Below, one piece after another: positions 17,663 through 27,761 of a stretch of 64,000 nt of DNA. Origin of the DNA: Nocardia sp. BMG111209. GTDB lineage: Bacteria > Actinomycetota > Actinomycetes > Mycobacteriales > Mycobacteriaceae. The stretch covers positions 1,674,001-1,738,000 of the forward strand of contig NZ_KB907308.1 of NCBI RefSeq assembly GCF_000381925.1, written 5' to 3'. The number at the start of each line of letters is the position of its first letter. The stretch's first letter is position 1. A program made the translations under genes and the position numbers. A model generated the notes under the pieces. That model was not told the DNA's origin. It saw only the letters and a program-made list of their open reading frames with translations, and ran no database searches.

Positions 17663-20257
17663 TCAGCGTTCCGCCGCCGGGGTACCCGCCCGCGCCTTCT
17701 CGGAATCCTTCGCGGCGGTGTCCGGCTTGCCGCGTCCGCCGGCAGTGTCCGGCTTATCCCGCGCGCCGAGCCCGTCGCCGCGGCCCCGGCCGGGCACCGC
17801 GGCCACCGATTGCTGCCGTCCGCTCTTCGGTGACACCGCGCTGACCAGCAGCCCGGAATCGTCGGCATCCACCCGCAGGGTGTCACCGTCGCCGATCTCG
17901 CCGCCGAGCACCAGCCGCGAAACCCGGTTCTCCAGTTCCTTCTGCACGGTGCGCTTCAACGGTCGCGCGCCGAATTCGGGCTGATATCCGTTGTCCGCCA
18001 GCCAGTCCCGGGCCTGATCGGTGACGTCCATCCCGATGTCCTGCGCGTGCAGCCGTCGCCGCGGCCCGTCGAGCACCAGGTCCACGATGTGGCGCAACTC
18101 GTCGCGATCGAGCCGATGGAACACGATGGTCTCGTCGATACGGTTGAGGAATTCGGGCCGGAAGTGGCCGCGCAGCCGGTCCATCAGCTTCGGCATCAGC
18201 GCGTCCAGATTGCCCGCGGGCGCGTTCAGGATCATGTCCGAGCCGATATTGCTGGTCATGATGACGATGGTGTTCTTGAAATCGACGGTGCGGCCCTTCG
18301 CATCGGTGACCCGGCCATCGTCGAGCAGCTGCAGCAGCACGTTGAACACGTCCGGATGCGCCTTCTCCACCTCGTCGAACAGGATCACCGAATACGGCCG
18401 GCGGCGAACCCGATCGGTGAGCTGCGCGGCATCGTCGTAACCGATGTATCCGGGCGGGGCGCCGACGAGCCGCGACACCGTGTGCTTCTCCTGGAATTCG
18501 CTCATGTCGAACCGGATCATCCGATCCTCGTCACCGAATACGGCCTCCGCCAAGGCTTTCGCGAGTTCGGTCTTGCCGACGCCGGTGGGCCCGAGGAACA
18601 GGAACGAGCCGATCGGCCGGTTCGGATCCTTCATCCCGGAGCGAGCGCGCCGCACCGCCTCGGCGACGGCCACGATCGCCTCGTCCTGCCCGATCACCCT
18701 GCGGTGCAACACATCTTCCAGCCGAAGCAGCCGTTCCCGTTCCTCCACTGTGAGTTCCGCGACCGGGATACCGGTCTGCCGCGAGATCACCTCTGCCACA
18801 TCCTCGACCGTCACCGTCGGCGATGCCGAATTCTCGATGTGGTCGACCCGATCCTCGGCAGCGACGATCTCGGCCTTCAATGTGTCCGCGTGCGTGTAGT
18901 CCTCGTCGGCGACCGCCGCGTCCTTCTCCCGCCGCAGCCGGGCCAGCTCCTCCTCGGCCTCGCGCAGATCGGGTTCGGGCATCCGGGTGCGCAGCCGCAC
19001 CCGCGCGCCGGCCTGGTCGACCAGATCGATCGCCTTGTCGGGCATGAACCTGTCGGTGATGTAGCGGTCGGACAGTTCGGCCGCGGCGATCAACGCCTCG
19101 TCCTCGTAACGGACCTGATGATGTTCCTCGTAGACGTCGACCAGCCCGCGCAGGATCTCGATGGTGTCGGGCACCGACGGCTCCGACACCATCACCGGCT
19201 GGAAACGGCGTTCCAGTGCGGCGTCCTTCTCGATGTACTTGCGGTACTCGTCGATGGTGGTGGCGCCGATGGCGTGCAGCTCGCCACGGGCCAGGGCGGG
19301 CTTGAGCAAATTACCGGCATCCATCGAGCCCTCGCCGCCGGATCCGGCGCCGACGATGGTGTGCAACTCGTCGATGAAGATCACCAGCTCGTCGGAGTGC
19401 TCCCGCACCTCGTCCAGGACCTTGGTGAGCCGCTCCTCGAACTCGCCGCGATATTTGCTGCCCGCGACCAGCGAGCCGACGTCGAGGGCGACGACGCGCC
19501 GGTCGGCGAGCGTACTCGGCACATCCCCGTTGACGATGCGCTGCGCGAGTCCCTCGACGATCGCGGTCTTGCCGACGCCCGGATCGCCGATCAGCACCGG
19601 ATTGTTCTTGCGTCGCCGGGAGAGGATCTCCACGGTCTGCTCGATCTCCTGGGCGCGCCCGACCACGGGGTCGACCTTGCCCGCGCGGGCCTCGGCGGTC
19701 AGATCGCGGCCGTATTCGTCGAGGGTGGGTGTGTCGCTGGGCCGCCGATTGCCTTCGGCCACCGGCAGTTTCGCGCCGCCGAGCGCCTGCGCGGCCGGGC
19801 TCTCCGGATTGTCGGCGATGCCGACCAGCAGATGTTCCGGGCCGATGTAGCTGCTGCCCGCCTCGGCGGCGGTGCGCTGCGCGTTGCGGAGGGCCAGTTT
19901 GGCCGCCGGGCTCAGGACCACGCCGCCGCCGGTCGTGGTGGCGGTGGCCTGCCCGCTGCCGGCCGCGCCGCGCATCTGCGCGCCGATCTTGTCGGGATCG
20001 AGATCGAGCCGGGAGATGACGCTGCGCGAGGGCTGGACCTGCGCGGCCGCATAGAGCAGATGTTCGGGGGTGATCTCCGCGTTGCCCCACTCCTCGGCCG
20101 CGTCGCGGGCCTTGGCGACGACCGTCTTGGCGTTGTCGCTGAGCAGCCGGCCGACGTCGATGCGCTGCACCGGGGGCTGCGCGGAGGATCCCGGCCCGAA
20201 GAACCGGTTGAAGATCTCGTCGATCGATCCGAAGGATCCGGGCCATGCTGCGGTCAT
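17663..20257 (-). CDS. ClpC/ClpB-like AAA+ unfoldase without an evident ClpP-docking loop
   Basis: 864-residue Hsp100 ATPase that threads proteins through a hexameric ring. Order: atypical N-terminus with DEIFNRFFG, paired Clp-N repeats (about 40-150), first AAA with GDPGVGKT (224-231), pore loop KYRG (268-271) and Walker B FIDELH; a short UVR-like coiled region; second AAA with GPTGVGKT and pore segment GAPPGYIGY; then a 55-residue disordered Gly/Lys/Asp tail with repeated KPDTA. The short middle region is ClpC-like, but the second-AAA segment after TSNIGSD reads [10 protein letters not shown], without the LGF/VGF tripeptide that docks ClpP; this resembles ClpB. ATG at 20257 has GAGGTGG directly upstream; longer in-frame sequence runs antisense to ctaD and is rejected. 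Confidence 0.88.
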   Translation of the reverse strand: MTAAWPGSFGSIDEIFNRFFGPGSSAQPPVQRIDVGRLLSDNAKTVVAKARDAAEEWGNAEITPEHLLYAAAQVQPSRSVISRLDLDPDKIGAQMRGAAGSGQATATTTGGGVVLSPAAKLALRNAQRTAAEAGSSYIGPEHLLVGIADNPESPAAQALGGAKLPVAEGNRRPSDTPTLDEYGRDLTAEARAGKVDPVVGRAQEIEQTVEILSRRRKNNPVLIGDPGVGKTAIVEGLAQRIVNGDVPSTLADRRVVALDVGSLVAGSKYRGEFEERLTKVLDEVREHSDELVIFIDELHTIVGAGSGGEGSMDAGNLLKPALARGELHAIGATTIDEYRKYIEKDAALERRFQPVMVSEPSVPDTIEILRGLVDVYEEHHQVRYEDEALIAAAELSDRYITDRFMPDKAIDLVDQAGARVRLRTRMPEPDLREAEEELARLRREKDAAVADEDYTHADTLKAEIVAAEDRVDHIENSASPTVTVEDVAEVISRQTGIPVAELTVEERERLLRLEDVLHRRVIGQDEAIVAVAEAVRRARSGMKDPNRPIGSFLFLGPTGVGKTELAKALAEAVFGDEDRMIRFDMSEFQEKHTVSRLVGAPPGYIGYDDAAQLTDRVRRRPYSVILFDEVEKAHPDVFNVLLQLLDDGRVTDAKGRTVDFKNTIVIMTSNIGSDMILNAPAGNLDALMPKLMDRLRGHFRPEFLNRIDETIVFHRLDRDELRHIVDLVLDGPRRRLHAQDIGMDVTDQARDWLADNGYQPEFGARPLKRTVQKELENRVSRLVLGGEIGDGDTLRVDADDSGLLVSAVSPKSGRQQSVAAVPGRGRGDGLGARDKPDTAGGRGKPDTAAKDSEKARAGTPAAER

Positions 20258-20539
20258 GTCCACCTCGTCAGGTCGTCGGCGTCGCGGGCCGTGGGCCCTG
20301 CCCGGCCCGGCACGCGGAAAATCTGCCGGCACGACGGGAAGGTATGGCGAATCTCCAGCTATCGCCAACACCGTACTCTCGACCCGCATCCCCCGCCCGG
20401 GGTCGTGATCCAACTGCGACCCGGGCCAATCGGCGGCGACCTCGCGGCCCGCGGCATTCCGACCACTTGATCTTCCTCCGGTGCCACACTCGAAAGTCGT
20501 TGGACACGAACCACAATGCGGCGAACCGGGAGCGGATCC
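20258..20539. promoter_or_regulatory. divergent promoter region, clp-like / ctaD
   Basis: 282 bases between divergent starts. GGCGA and TCGCC arms around an 11-base gap occur near 20346-20366, a weak candidate operator. I looked for HAIR (CTTGAGT-N7-ACTCAAG) and ClgR-type boxes and saw no convincing copy. A GGAG ribosome-binding site precedes ctaD. Confidence 0.35.
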
Positions 20540-22285
20540 GTGACCACAGCACCACCGCAGGGGCCGGCACTCGAATCCACCAGACCGTATCCACCCCGGG
20601 GCAGGCCGAAGGGCGCCTACATCTGGGATGTGGTCACCACCACCGATCCGAAGCTGCTCGGGGTGATGTACATCGTCACCTCGATCGCGTTCTTCCTGAT
20701 CGGCGGGCTGATGGCCCTGCTGATGCGCACCGAGCTGGCCCGCCCCGGCCTGCAGTTCCTCTCCCCGGAGCAGTTCAACCAGCTGTTCACCATGCACGGC
20801 ACGATCATGCTGCTGTTCTATGCCACCCCGATCGTGTTCGGCTTCGCCAATTGCATTCTGCCGCTGCAGATCGGCGCCCCCGATGTGGCGTTCCCGCGGC
20901 TGAACGCGTTCAGCTACTGGCTGTACCTGTTCGGCGCGACGATCGCGACGGCGGGCTTCATCTCCCCCGGTGGCGCAGCCGATTTCGGCTGGACGGCCTA
21001 CACCCCGCTCAGTGAGGCCGTGCACTCCCCCGGAGTCGGCGGCGATCTGTGGATCATGGGCGTCGTGGTGTCCGGCGTCGGCACCATCCTGGGCGGCGTC
21101 AACATGCTCACCACCGTGGTGTGCCTGCGCTGTCCCGGTATGACGATGTTCCGGATGCCGATCTTCACCTGGAACATCGCCGTCACCAGTGTGCTTGTGC
21201 TGCTGGCCTTCCCGATCCTCACCGCGGCGCTGATGGCCCTGGCCGTCGATCGGCACCTGGGTGGTCACATCTACGATCCGGCCACCGGCGGCACGATCCT
21301 GTTCCAGCACCTCTTCTGGTATTTCGGCCATCCCGAGGTGTACATCGTCGCGCTGCCGTTCTTCGGCATCATCACCGAGATCCTCCCGGTGTTCAGCCGC
21401 AAACCGCTGTTCGGTTACACCACACTGGTGTACGCGACCCTCGCCATCGCGGCGCTGTCGATCGCGGTCTGGGCCCACCACATGTACGCGACGGGATCGG
21501 TTCTGCTGCCGTACTTCTCGTTCATGACGTTCCTGATCGCGGTACCCACCGGCGTGAAGTTCTTCAACTGGATCGGCACGATGTGGCGCGGCACCCTGAC
21601 CTTCGAGACACCCATGCTCTGGTCACTGGGCTTCATCGTGACCTTCCTCTTCGGCGGCCTGTCCGGCGTCATCCTCGCCAGCCCGCCGCTGGACTTCCAC
21701 GTCTCCGACAGCTATTTCGTGGTCGCCCACTTCCACTACGTGCTGTTCGGCACCATCGTCTTCGCCACCTTCGGCGGAATCTATTTCTGGTTCCCCAAGA
21801 TGACGGGCCGCTATCTCGACGAGCGGATGGGCCGCATCCACTTCTGGACCACCTTCATCGGCTTCCACACCACCTTCCTGGTCCAGCACTGGCTGGGCGC
21901 CGAGGGCATGCCCCGCCGCTACGCCGACTACCTCCCCACCGACGGATTCACCACGCTCAACACGATTTCCACGATCGGCTCCTTCATCCTCGGCCTGTCG
22001 ATGATCACCTTCGTCTGGAACGTCTTCAAGAGCTACCGCTACGGCGAGATGGCCACCGCCGACGACCCCTGGGGCTACGGCAACTCCCTCGAATGGGCCA
22101 CCACCAGCCCCCCACCCCGCCACAACTTCCACGAACTCCCCCGAATCCGCTCCGAACGCCCCGCTTTCGAACTCCACTACCCACACATGGTCGACCGGAT
22201 GCGTGCCGAGGCGCACGCGGGCTGGGGTTCACCACCCGTGCAATCCGACCCCCCGACAGTTCTGGCAGAAGATCATGAGTCCTGA
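20540..22285 (+). CDS. ctaD: cytochrome c oxidase subunit I (aa3 type)
   Basis: 581-residue integral membrane protein with about 12 helices, the catalytic subunit that reduces O2 and pumps protons. Visible ligands: heme a His in [10 protein letters not shown]; the CuB/Tyr crosslink segment [25 protein letters not shown] (HPEVY); the His pair AHHMYATG for CuB; and [10 protein letters not shown] with the His residues for hemes a3 and a. The loop [21 protein letters not shown] is the D-channel entry. GTG at 20540 has GGAG seven bases upstream. As in mycobacteria it stands apart from ctaC/ctaE and the bc1 genes. The C-terminal 90 residues are hydrophilic and variable. Confidence 0.97.
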   Translation: MTTAPPQGPALESTRPYPPRGRPKGAYIWDVVTTTDPKLLGVMYIVTSIAFFLIGGLMALLMRTELARPGLQFLSPEQFNQLFTMHGTIMLLFYATPIVFGFANCILPLQIGAPDVAFPRLNAFSYWLYLFGATIATAGFISPGGAADFGWTAYTPLSEAVHSPGVGGDLWIMGVVVSGVGTILGGVNMLTTVVCLRCPGMTMFRMPIFTWNIAVTSVLVLLAFPILTAALMALAVDRHLGGHIYDPATGGTILFQHLFWYFGHPEVYIVALPFFGIITEILPVFSRKPLFGYTTLVYATLAIAALSIAVWAHHMYATGSVLLPYFSFMTFLIAVPTGVKFFNWIGTMWRGTLTFETPMLWSLGFIVTFLFGGLSGVILASPPLDFHVSDSYFVVAHFHYVLFGTIVFATFGGIYFWFPKMTGRYLDERMGRIHFWTTFIGFHTTFLVQHWLGAEGMPRRYADYLPTDGFTTLNTISTIGSFILGLSMITFVWNVFKSYRYGEMATADDPWGYGNSLEWATTSPPPRHNFHELPRIRSERPAFELHYPHMVDRMRAEAHAGWGSPPVQSDPPTVLAEDHES

Positions 22286-22324
22286 CAGGTCGGGTCGGCG
22301 ATTTCGCACCCCGGTCCGCATCAC

Positions 22325-23341
22325 TCACTTCGGCCGATGCTTCGTTTTCCGATACTCCTCGACCGCCTTACGAGAACTGCGCCAGATTCCGTCCCCACCC
22401 TGAACAGCATCCAGCCGGCCGCGCTGCGCGGCTTGACGCAACGCAGCAAGCGAAAATTCGGTGTCGGCGAGTGAGGGCAACGGAACAAGTCGGGCCGGGC
22501 CCGCAACATTCGGCACGATGAAGCGAACGAGATTGTCGTACATCGCCCGTGCGATCAATTCGCCCAGCGCACCGAAATCGGCGACGTCGGCCCTCTGCAG
22601 TGCAGACAAATAAGCGTTGCGTTGCCGTTTGAATATCACGACCGGTGGATATCCGAGGCGAACGAGCGAGAGGTTCAGCACGAGACGACCCGTTCGGCCG
22701 TTGCCGTCGAGAAACGGATGGATGCACTCGAACCGGTTGTGTAACCGTGCCAATTCTTCGGGTAACGGCGAAGACAACGTGGCACCGGATTCGATCAGAC
22801 TGCCCAATCGGCAAACATCCTCGGTCCATTGCTGCATCTGTTCCGGCACCAACGGCCAGCTCGGCGGTTTCATACCTGCCGAAAACGGATGGATATCGTG
22901 CTCCCTGAAGCTGCCGGGCCGTTCCCGATCGGTTGCCTCGGGATGTGCTGCGACATCCCACACCGGAGTCATGGCCATGTGGTGAATCCGCCGAACCTCG
23001 GTGATGGTGAGCAGATGGCCGTCGTGCCACTCATCCGGTTCCAACGCTTGGCGATACACCCACTTCGCGGCGTCGGCATAACCTTGCACCTCGTTGTACT
23101 CCGCAAGCGGCTTCGCTCCGACAGCGCGTCCTTCGTCCAACAGCGCCTGGACCTCGCGCAAGACGAGGGTGTTACCTTCGAGAGCAGTCGAATGGTGGGC
23201 TTCGAGATGCCAGATGTCATCCCAGATCGACTGCGCCTCTTTCGGATTCGGCAGCCCACCGAAACGCTCGTTCAGCTCGGACAAGGCGTGATCGAGTCGG
23301 CGGTACACCGTCGCCCTGGTCGGCCGTCCCCTACCCGTCAA
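22325..23341 (-). CDS. Fic-domain AMP-transferase with N-terminal inhibitory helix and C-terminal DNA-binding-like domain
   Basis: 338-residue Fic protein. The catalytic loop HPFLDGNGRTGR (208-219) is complete, so nucleotide transfer from ATP onto a protein hydroxyl is expected. STALEGN (51-57) matches the inhibitory (S/T)xxxE(G/N) motif in N-terminal position (class II), meaning self-inhibition by Glu55. After the Fic core the last 55 residues (FSLAALRQAAQRGRLDAV ... WRSSRKAVEEYR) look like an excisionase/MerR-type helix-turn-helix. Start TTG at 23341 follows GGGAGG by four bases. Four copies of a TATCAAAC-type motif lie upstream, consistent with autoregulation by the C-terminal domain. It converges on ctaD. 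Confidence 0.9.
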   Translation of the reverse strand: MTGRGRPTRATVYRRLDHALSELNERFGGLPNPKEAQSIWDDIWHLEAHHSTALEGNTLVLREVQALLDEGRAVGAKPLAEYNEVQGYADAAKWVYRQALEPDEWHDGHLLTITEVRRIHHMAMTPVWDVAAHPEATDRERPGSFREHDIHPFSAGMKPPSWPLVPEQMQQWTEDVCRLGSLIESGATLSSPLPEELARLHNRFECIHPFLDGNGRTGRLVLNLSLVRLGYPPVVIFKRQRNAYLSALQRADVADFGALGELIARAMYDNLVRFIVPNVAGPARLVPLPSLADTEFSLAALRQAAQRGRLDAVQGGDGIWRSSRKAVEEYRKTKHRPK

Positions 23342-23392
23342 GCTCCCTCCCGGATGTCGACATCAGCCGGCGCGAGCAAGTTACCCGCGATC

Positions 23393-23505
23393 AAGTTTGA
23401 TACGTTCATTTGAGTCTTGGACAAGGTTATCAAACCGGCTTTTAACAGGCCGAACTATGAAGGTTTGATAAGTTCCATTGCCTGGCGTAGAGGTATATCA
23501 AACCT
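23393..23505. promoter_or_regulatory. four-site operator array upstream of fic
   Basis: Ten-base half-sites alternate in orientation: AAGTTTGATA (23393-23402), TATCAAACCG (23428-23437), AGGTTTGATA (23461-23470), TATCAAACCT (23496-23505). Start-to-start distances are 35, 33 and 35, so sites 1-2 and 3-4 form two equally spaced inverted pairs. The patch is AT-rich against a GC-rich background and lies 52-164 bases upstream of the fic start. Binding by the Fic C-terminal helix-turn-helix is inferred. Confidence 0.75.
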
Positions 23506-23655
23506 GACGACCAGAGGCAAATCGATCGGTGACCGAAGCCCCCGAGGCTGCAGTGGAACGAGCACTGTCCATCTTCGGATCAGAGCGACTCGGGCATGCC
23601 GCCGAGTCATACCCGACCGTTGACGGCAAAGCCGTTGGTTCACTATCGCTTTCGC

Positions 23656-24402
23656 TCAGCCGCGGCCGAGCAGGGTTCCACCGTTGATCTGGAGGATCTG
23701 GCCGGTGGTCCATCCGGCCTCCGCCGAGACGAGATGAGCTGTGCCAGCGGCGATTTCGTCCGGTGTGCCCGCACGTCCGGCCGGAATCTGCGCGACGCGG
23801 TCCGCTTCGAGTTCCGGGGTGAGGCGATCGGCCCAGAATTCGGTGTCGGGGACGAAGCCGGGGGCGACGACGTTCACGGTGATGCCCTCGGGGGCGAGTT
23901 GTTGCGCCAGGCCCAGGGACCAGCCGTGCAGCGCCGCCTTCGCGGCCCCGTAGGCGCCCGCGCCACGGAGCGCGGCGATCGAACTGATCGAGACGATCCG
24001 ACCGCCGGGGCGGGTGAAATGCGGGAGCAGTGCTTCGGTCACCAGCACCGCGGTGACGACGTTCAAGCGGTAGCTCTCCAGATAGGCGTCCGCGACCGCC
24101 GCCAGATCGCCTTGCCCCGCTGCCGGATTGCCGCCGGCGTTGTTCACCAGAACATCGATCCCCTTGCCGGCGGCCGTGATTCGAACGGCAAGCGCTCGGA
24201 CCTGCTCGGGCACGGTGAGATCGGCGACCGCGATGGTGACACGATCGGCGCCGAGGCCGGAATTGATCTCTGCCGCAGTCGCTTCCAGCACCGTGGCGCG
24301 GCGGCCGACGATGACGACCTCGTCCCCGTCGGTTGCCAGACGGCGCGCCACCGCCTTGCCGATACCGGTGCCGCCACCGGTGACCACCGCGAGTCGTGTC
24401 AT
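23656..24402 (-). CDS. short-chain dehydrogenase/reductase
   Basis: 248-residue classical SDR, cytosolic NAD(P)H oxidoreductase. Cofactor loop TGGGTGIGKAV at residues 9-19, NNAGG in the fourth strand, catalytic Ser in SISSIAAL and YGAAK (Tyr-x3-Lys), and a closing GQILQINGG. Length is standard. ATG at 24402 is favoured over one four codons earlier because GGGAG lies six bases before it. RR at the cofactor loop (IVGRRA) suggests NADPH. Substrate unknown; neighbours give no pathway. Confidence 0.92.
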   Translation of the reverse strand: MTRLAVVTGGGTGIGKAVARRLATDGDEVVIVGRRATVLEATAAEINSGLGADRVTIAVADLTVPEQVRALAVRITAAGKGIDVLVNNAGGNPAAGQGDLAAVADAYLESYRLNVVTAVLVTEALLPHFTRPGGRIVSISSIAALRGAGAYGAAKAALHGWSLGLAQQLAPEGITVNVVAPGFVPDTEFWADRLTPELEADRVAQIPAGRAGTPDEIAAGTAHLVSAEAGWTTGQILQINGGTLLGRG

Positions 24403-24541
24403 CGTCGCTCCCATCTCTGCCGATCGTGAACCGACCGAACCTACGTCACGGCACTGCGGCGTGGCGACGGTAAAACTCGCCGGTATCGCAACGCCGAGGT
24501 CGCCGAACGGCTCCCGCGCCGGGCCGACGTAGGCTCACCGC

Positions 24542-25195
24542 ATGGCGAGTATCGCGGCGGCCGAACGGGCCGAGGTGGCGGCGACCTGCCGGGCCCTGGC
24601 CGCGGCGGGATTGCTGATCGGGACCGCCGGCAATGTGAGTGTGCGAGCCGGGGACCTGATCGCGGTGACCGCCACCGGAACGGTGCTCGCCGAGCTGACC
24701 GCGGACGAGGTCACCGTGGTCGACCCGGACGGGACCGTGGTGTCCGGCCGATTGGCGCCCACCTCGGAATTGGCGCTGCACCTGGGGATCTACCGCGAAT
24801 TCCCGGTCGGCGCGGTGGTGCACACCCATGCACCGCGATCCACCGCGGTGGGCCTGGTGTGCGACGAACTCCCGGTGATCCACTACCAGCAGCTACCGCT
24901 GGGCGGAGCGACCCCGGTGGTCCCGTTCTTCCCGTTCGGAACTCCGGAACTGGCTGCGGCCGTGCGTGATGCACTGACCGGCCGGCAGGCGGCACTCCTG
25001 GCGAACCACGGCGCGGTCAGCATCGGCGCCACCCTGCGCCGAGCGGTCGAGCACACCGAACTCCTGGAATGGGCCTGCGGGATCTACCTCGACGCCCACA
25101 CGATCGGCACGCCGCGTGCGTTGTCGGCCGAACAACAGGACGCCGTCCGCGCGGTGATCGCGCGAACCGGCTACGGCACAACGAAGTCCGTCTAG
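24542..25195 (+). CDS. class II aldolase/adducin-family protein
   Basis: 217-residue zinc aldolase-type protein resembling L-fuculose-1-phosphate aldolase. Visible: the phosphate-binding GTAGNVSVR (27-35), SELALHLGIYRE, zinc ligands in HTHAPRS and the third His in LLANHGAV. It would cleave a phosphorylated ketose to dihydroxyacetone phosphate and an aldehyde, or act as a decarboxylating relative. A -10-like TAGGCT (24530-24535) lies six bases before the ATG without a ribosome-binding site: probably leaderless. Divergent from the SDR. Confidence 0.9.
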   Translation: MASIAAAERAEVAATCRALAAAGLLIGTAGNVSVRAGDLIAVTATGTVLAELTADEVTVVDPDGTVVSGRLAPTSELALHLGIYREFPVGAVVHTHAPRSTAVGLVCDELPVIHYQQLPLGGATPVVPFFPFGTPELAAAVRDALTGRQAALLANHGAVSIGATLRRAVEHTELLEWACGIYLDAHTIGTPRALSAEQQDAVRAVIARTGYGTTKSV

Positions 25196-25342
25196 AACGT
25201 CCGCCACGCACCCGCCGCCCCTCACCTGCGCCGATCCCACCCCACCGAACTTGTCGGACCCCTCTGGCACACTCATGAGCATCGGACGCCGATCAGGTTG
25301 CACCACAAAGTAATCAGCAACCACACGAAAGGCGTGTCCAAC

Positions 25343-25858
25343 ATGTCCGAGCTGTACTCGACGTCCGATGCCGATGACCGGATGGCCGCTGTGGCCGACC
25401 GGCACCGGGAGCTGTTGCGTGGCCCCGTCGCGGAATATCGGGAACGGGTTGCGCAGCGGGCTCGGTACTTCGGCCAGGCCGGGCCGATTCTGATCGAGCA
25501 GGCAGAGCGGCACATCACTGCTCTGATGATCGATCCGGAGCGGGATCGCGACCTGGACGTGGACGCCTACCGAGCCATGCGCGACGGGCTGGCCGTGCGC
25601 TACGACACGCGGCAACGCGTCTTCGTCGCGCAACGTGGCAAGCGCGAGGTATCGATCCGGCCTGACGGCCCGGAGCGGCGACTGGGCATCATCGCCCGGC
25701 TGGCCGCCGCGGGCGTAGACCTGGACCAGATCCTCACCGTCGCGGCGGTGGTCGCCACCCACCCCGGCGACCCGGGCGCGCCGATCGGCGAGCACGCCCG
25801 GACAGGCAGCGGTGAACACCTCGCCGCGGGCTGCACCCGAGCGGTCGCACCCCGCTGA
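25343..25858 (+). CDS. hypothetical protein
   Basis: 171-residue soluble protein I do not recognise. The N-terminal half is helical and charged (ADRHRELLRGPVAEYRERVA), with no signal peptide or membrane segment; the C-terminal part is Ala/Gly-rich. ATG at 25343 has AAAGG ten bases upstream; an in-frame ATG 15 codons earlier has no site. A 13-base-arm hairpin follows the stop codon. Codon use is like the neighbours, so it is probably a real gene. Confidence 0.6.
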   Translation: MSELYSTSDADDRMAAVADRHRELLRGPVAEYRERVAQRARYFGQAGPILIEQAERHITALMIDPERDRDLDVDAYRAMRDGLAVRYDTRQRVFVAQRGKREVSIRPDGPERRLGIIARLAAAGVDLDQILTVAAVVATHPGDPGAPIGEHARTGSGEHLAAGCTRAVAPR

Positions 25859-25871
25859 ACGCCGATCCCCA

Positions 25872-25905
25872 CACCGAGCGGCCGGTAGCACCACACCGGC
25901 CGCTC
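25872..25905. terminator. hairpin terminator
   Basis: CCGAGCGGCCGGT (25872-25884) and its perfect complement (25893-25905) enclose an 8-base loop, 14 bases after the stop codon of the preceding gene. Confidence 0.75.
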
Positions 25906-26134
25906 GGCCGCTCTCCCGCTGCGATCTCGCCTTCCAGCTCAGCACCGGACAGCCTGGATAAAGCCGACATCTCGGGCGACATCCGAAGTGTCCCATCATG
26001 TTTTGCGCGTATTGCCGTTGTCGGAGCCCGGCGAAAGAACTATTGTTCGTTCGGCGTCACTCGAAGAGTGCGCTGAGGGGGAGTTGGTTTTTGACCCCTT
26101 TTTCTGTTTTCAGTGGATAGACGGGGATCGATCC

Positions 26135-26362
26135 ATGACCATATTGCAGAAGCTGACGATAGGCGTGATCGCGGCAATGGGAGTCGCGGGTGTGGCGGCC
26201 GGCTCCGTACAAGCGGCTCCACCGCCGGTGCAGGTGGTAGAGGCGAACTGGGTAGGCCCGGGATGTGTGCCGATCGCGGTGCAGAAGTACTCCGATGGTT
26301 CGGTTTGGGGTATCGAGAACTGCGGCGGGCTCGAACAGCGAGTGCTGCTCGGCCATTCCTGA
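26135..26362 (+). CDS. small secreted protein
   Basis: 75-residue protein with a clear Sec signal: MTILQKLTIGVIAAMGVAGV then AAGSVQA with a likely cut before APPP. The mature 48 residues contain two Cys (GPGCVP, ENCGG) that could form a disulfide. Function unknown. The ATG at 26135 has GGGG eight bases upstream; sequence further upstream is AT-rich, non-coding and probably the promoter (25906-26134). Confidence 0.65.
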   Translation: MTILQKLTIGVIAAMGVAGVAAGSVQAAPPPVQVVEANWVGPGCVPIAVQKYSDGSVWGIENCGGLEQRVLLGHS

Positions 26363-26467
26363 CCGGAGATGAGTAGCCTGTGTGTCCGTGGAGCGCACGG
26401 GCATACAGGCATTCGGGGAGATCGGGGCGGTAGTCGCCCGCCTGCCGCGATGCGAAGGAACACAGCG

Positions 26468-26803
26468 TTGATCAGCAAAATTCGGATCGTCGCCGAGGTG
26501 AGCGATCCCGATTCCAACAGCCACTTTCTGCGGCTGACCGAGGATGCGCCGGCACCGCCGACCTTGGCCAATCTCACCCGCAAGTTCGGTGTCAGCGGCA
26601 GCGCTGATATGGAGATCGAGTTGTTCGACGGCTTCGGAATCAAGCAACGGTTCTCGTTGTCGCCCTTCGCCGGGCTGGATCCGGATACTTACATCAAAAT
26701 CACGTTCCTCAGCGCTCCCGCCGACAAGGAATTTCCGGAGCTCGGCCCCGGTGCGGTGCTGCTCAAGGAGTATCTGGTCGCCGGGCCCGCCACTGAGGCG
26801 TGA
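26468..26803 (+). CDS. hypothetical protein
   Basis: 111-residue soluble protein beginning MISKIRIVAEVSDPDSNSHF, rich in beta-prone segments (MEIELFDGFGIKQRF, YIKITFLSAP). No known domain recognised. TTG at 26468 has GAAGGAA seven bases upstream; an ATG six codons earlier (26450) is the alternative. It ends 39 bases from the convergent yidC-like gene. Confidence 0.5.
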   Translation: MISKIRIVAEVSDPDSNSHFLRLTEDAPAPPTLANLTRKFGVSGSADMEIELFDGFGIKQRFSLSPFAGLDPDTYIKITFLSAPADKEFPELGPGAVLLKEYLVAGPATEA

Positions 26804-26842
26804 ACGAACGCACGGTTCTCCGGATGCGCCGGCCGGCGTAGT

Positions 26843-27676
26843 TCAGTCCTCCTGTGGCTCCACCACCGGGACCGCGGTCGGGATCGGGCCCAGTCGACGG
26901 TGTACCCAGTGTTGCTGGGCGAAGGTCCAGGTGTTGCTGGTGGCGAAGTAGACCAGGATGCCGATCGGCATGACCAGGCCGGCGACGATGGTGCCGAGGG
27001 GGAACAACCACATCGTCATCCAGGTGATCAGGCGGGTCTGGGGGGTGGTGGTGGTTTGGCGGGTGGCGGCGGCGCGGGCGGTGGAGTGGGTGGCGAGGGC
27101 GGCGATCGCGATCAGGGGGAGGGCTACCGCGGCTACGGCGCCGAATGCGCCGCCGGAGGTGGCCAGGGTTGCGGTGAGGGGGGCGGACAGGATTTTCGCG
27201 TGCAGGAACGATTGGACCTGGTCGGGGGCGAAGACGTAGTTGGCGGTGATCGGGCCGGGTGTGCGGGTGACGGGGTGGCCGAAGAGGAGATTCGCGGCGG
27301 GGCCGGTGCGGTCGAAGGAGCGCAGGACGTGGTAGAGGCCCAGGAAGATCAGGAGTTGGACGATCATGGGGGCGAAGGCGCGCAGGATGTTGAAATCGTG
27401 CTGCTGCTGGAGTTTTCGCACCTCGGCGGTGAGACGTTCACGGTCGTCGGCGAATTCGGCCTGCAGGCGGCGGACCTGGGGTTGCAGCACCGCCATGGTG
27501 CGGGAGAACTTCACCTGGGCCAGGAACGGGCGGTAGAGGGCCGCGCGCAGCGTGAGCACCAGGAAGACGATCGCCAGGATCCAGGCCGCGCCGCCGGCGG
27601 CGCCGAGCACGGTGGCGAAACCGGTGTGCCACAACCACAGCAGGGCGGACACGGGATAGTAGACGAAATCGAGCAT
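26843..27676 (-). CDS. yidC: YidC/Oxa1-family membrane insertase
   Basis: 277-residue integral membrane protein with about five helices. Marks: the first helix pair LLWLWHTGFATVLG ... AWILAIVFLVLTLRAALYRPF, a coiled cytoplasmic segment LQPQVRRLQAEFADD, FAPMIVQLLIFLGLYHVLRSF, and the C-terminal PLGTIVAGLVMPIGILVYFATSNTW-type hairpin ending in QQHW. Inserts membrane proteins. Actinomycete genomes have a main copy beside rnpA/jag; this one sits after the mce operon, so it is likely a second paralogue. GAGGTG lies seven bases before the ATG. Confidence 0.88.
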   Translation of the reverse strand: MLDFVYYPVSALLWLWHTGFATVLGAAGGAAWILAIVFLVLTLRAALYRPFLAQVKFSRTMAVLQPQVRRLQAEFADDRERLTAEVRKLQQQHDFNILRAFAPMIVQLLIFLGLYHVLRSFDRTGPAANLLFGHPVTRTPGPITANYVFAPDQVQSFLHAKILSAPLTATLATSGGAFGAVAAVALPLIAIAALATHSTARAAATRQTTTTPQTRLITWMTMWLFPLGTIVAGLVMPIGILVYFATSNTWTFAQQHWVHRRLGPIPTAVPVVEPQED

Positions 27677-27761
27677 GGGACGACACCTCGTCGAGAGGCA
27701 CCCGGGATTCGGGTGAGGTGAACAGGGGCAGCGGATTCGCCGACCACGTCACTGCGCGTGG

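Noticed and set aside
20258..20539. HspR/HAIR or ClgR operator upstream of the Clp-like gene
   Set aside because: CTTGATC and ACTCGAAAG near 20465-20500 do not match the consensus spacing or symmetry.
20258..21481. 400-residue N-terminal extension of the Clp-like frame on the minus strand
   Set aside because: It runs antisense to ctaD, is composed of low-complexity Asp/Arg/Gly/His residues, and a good RBS and ATG exist at 20257.
23417..23643. Small reading frames in the fic upstream region
   Set aside because: They overlap the operator array, lack RBSs and have no plausible composition.
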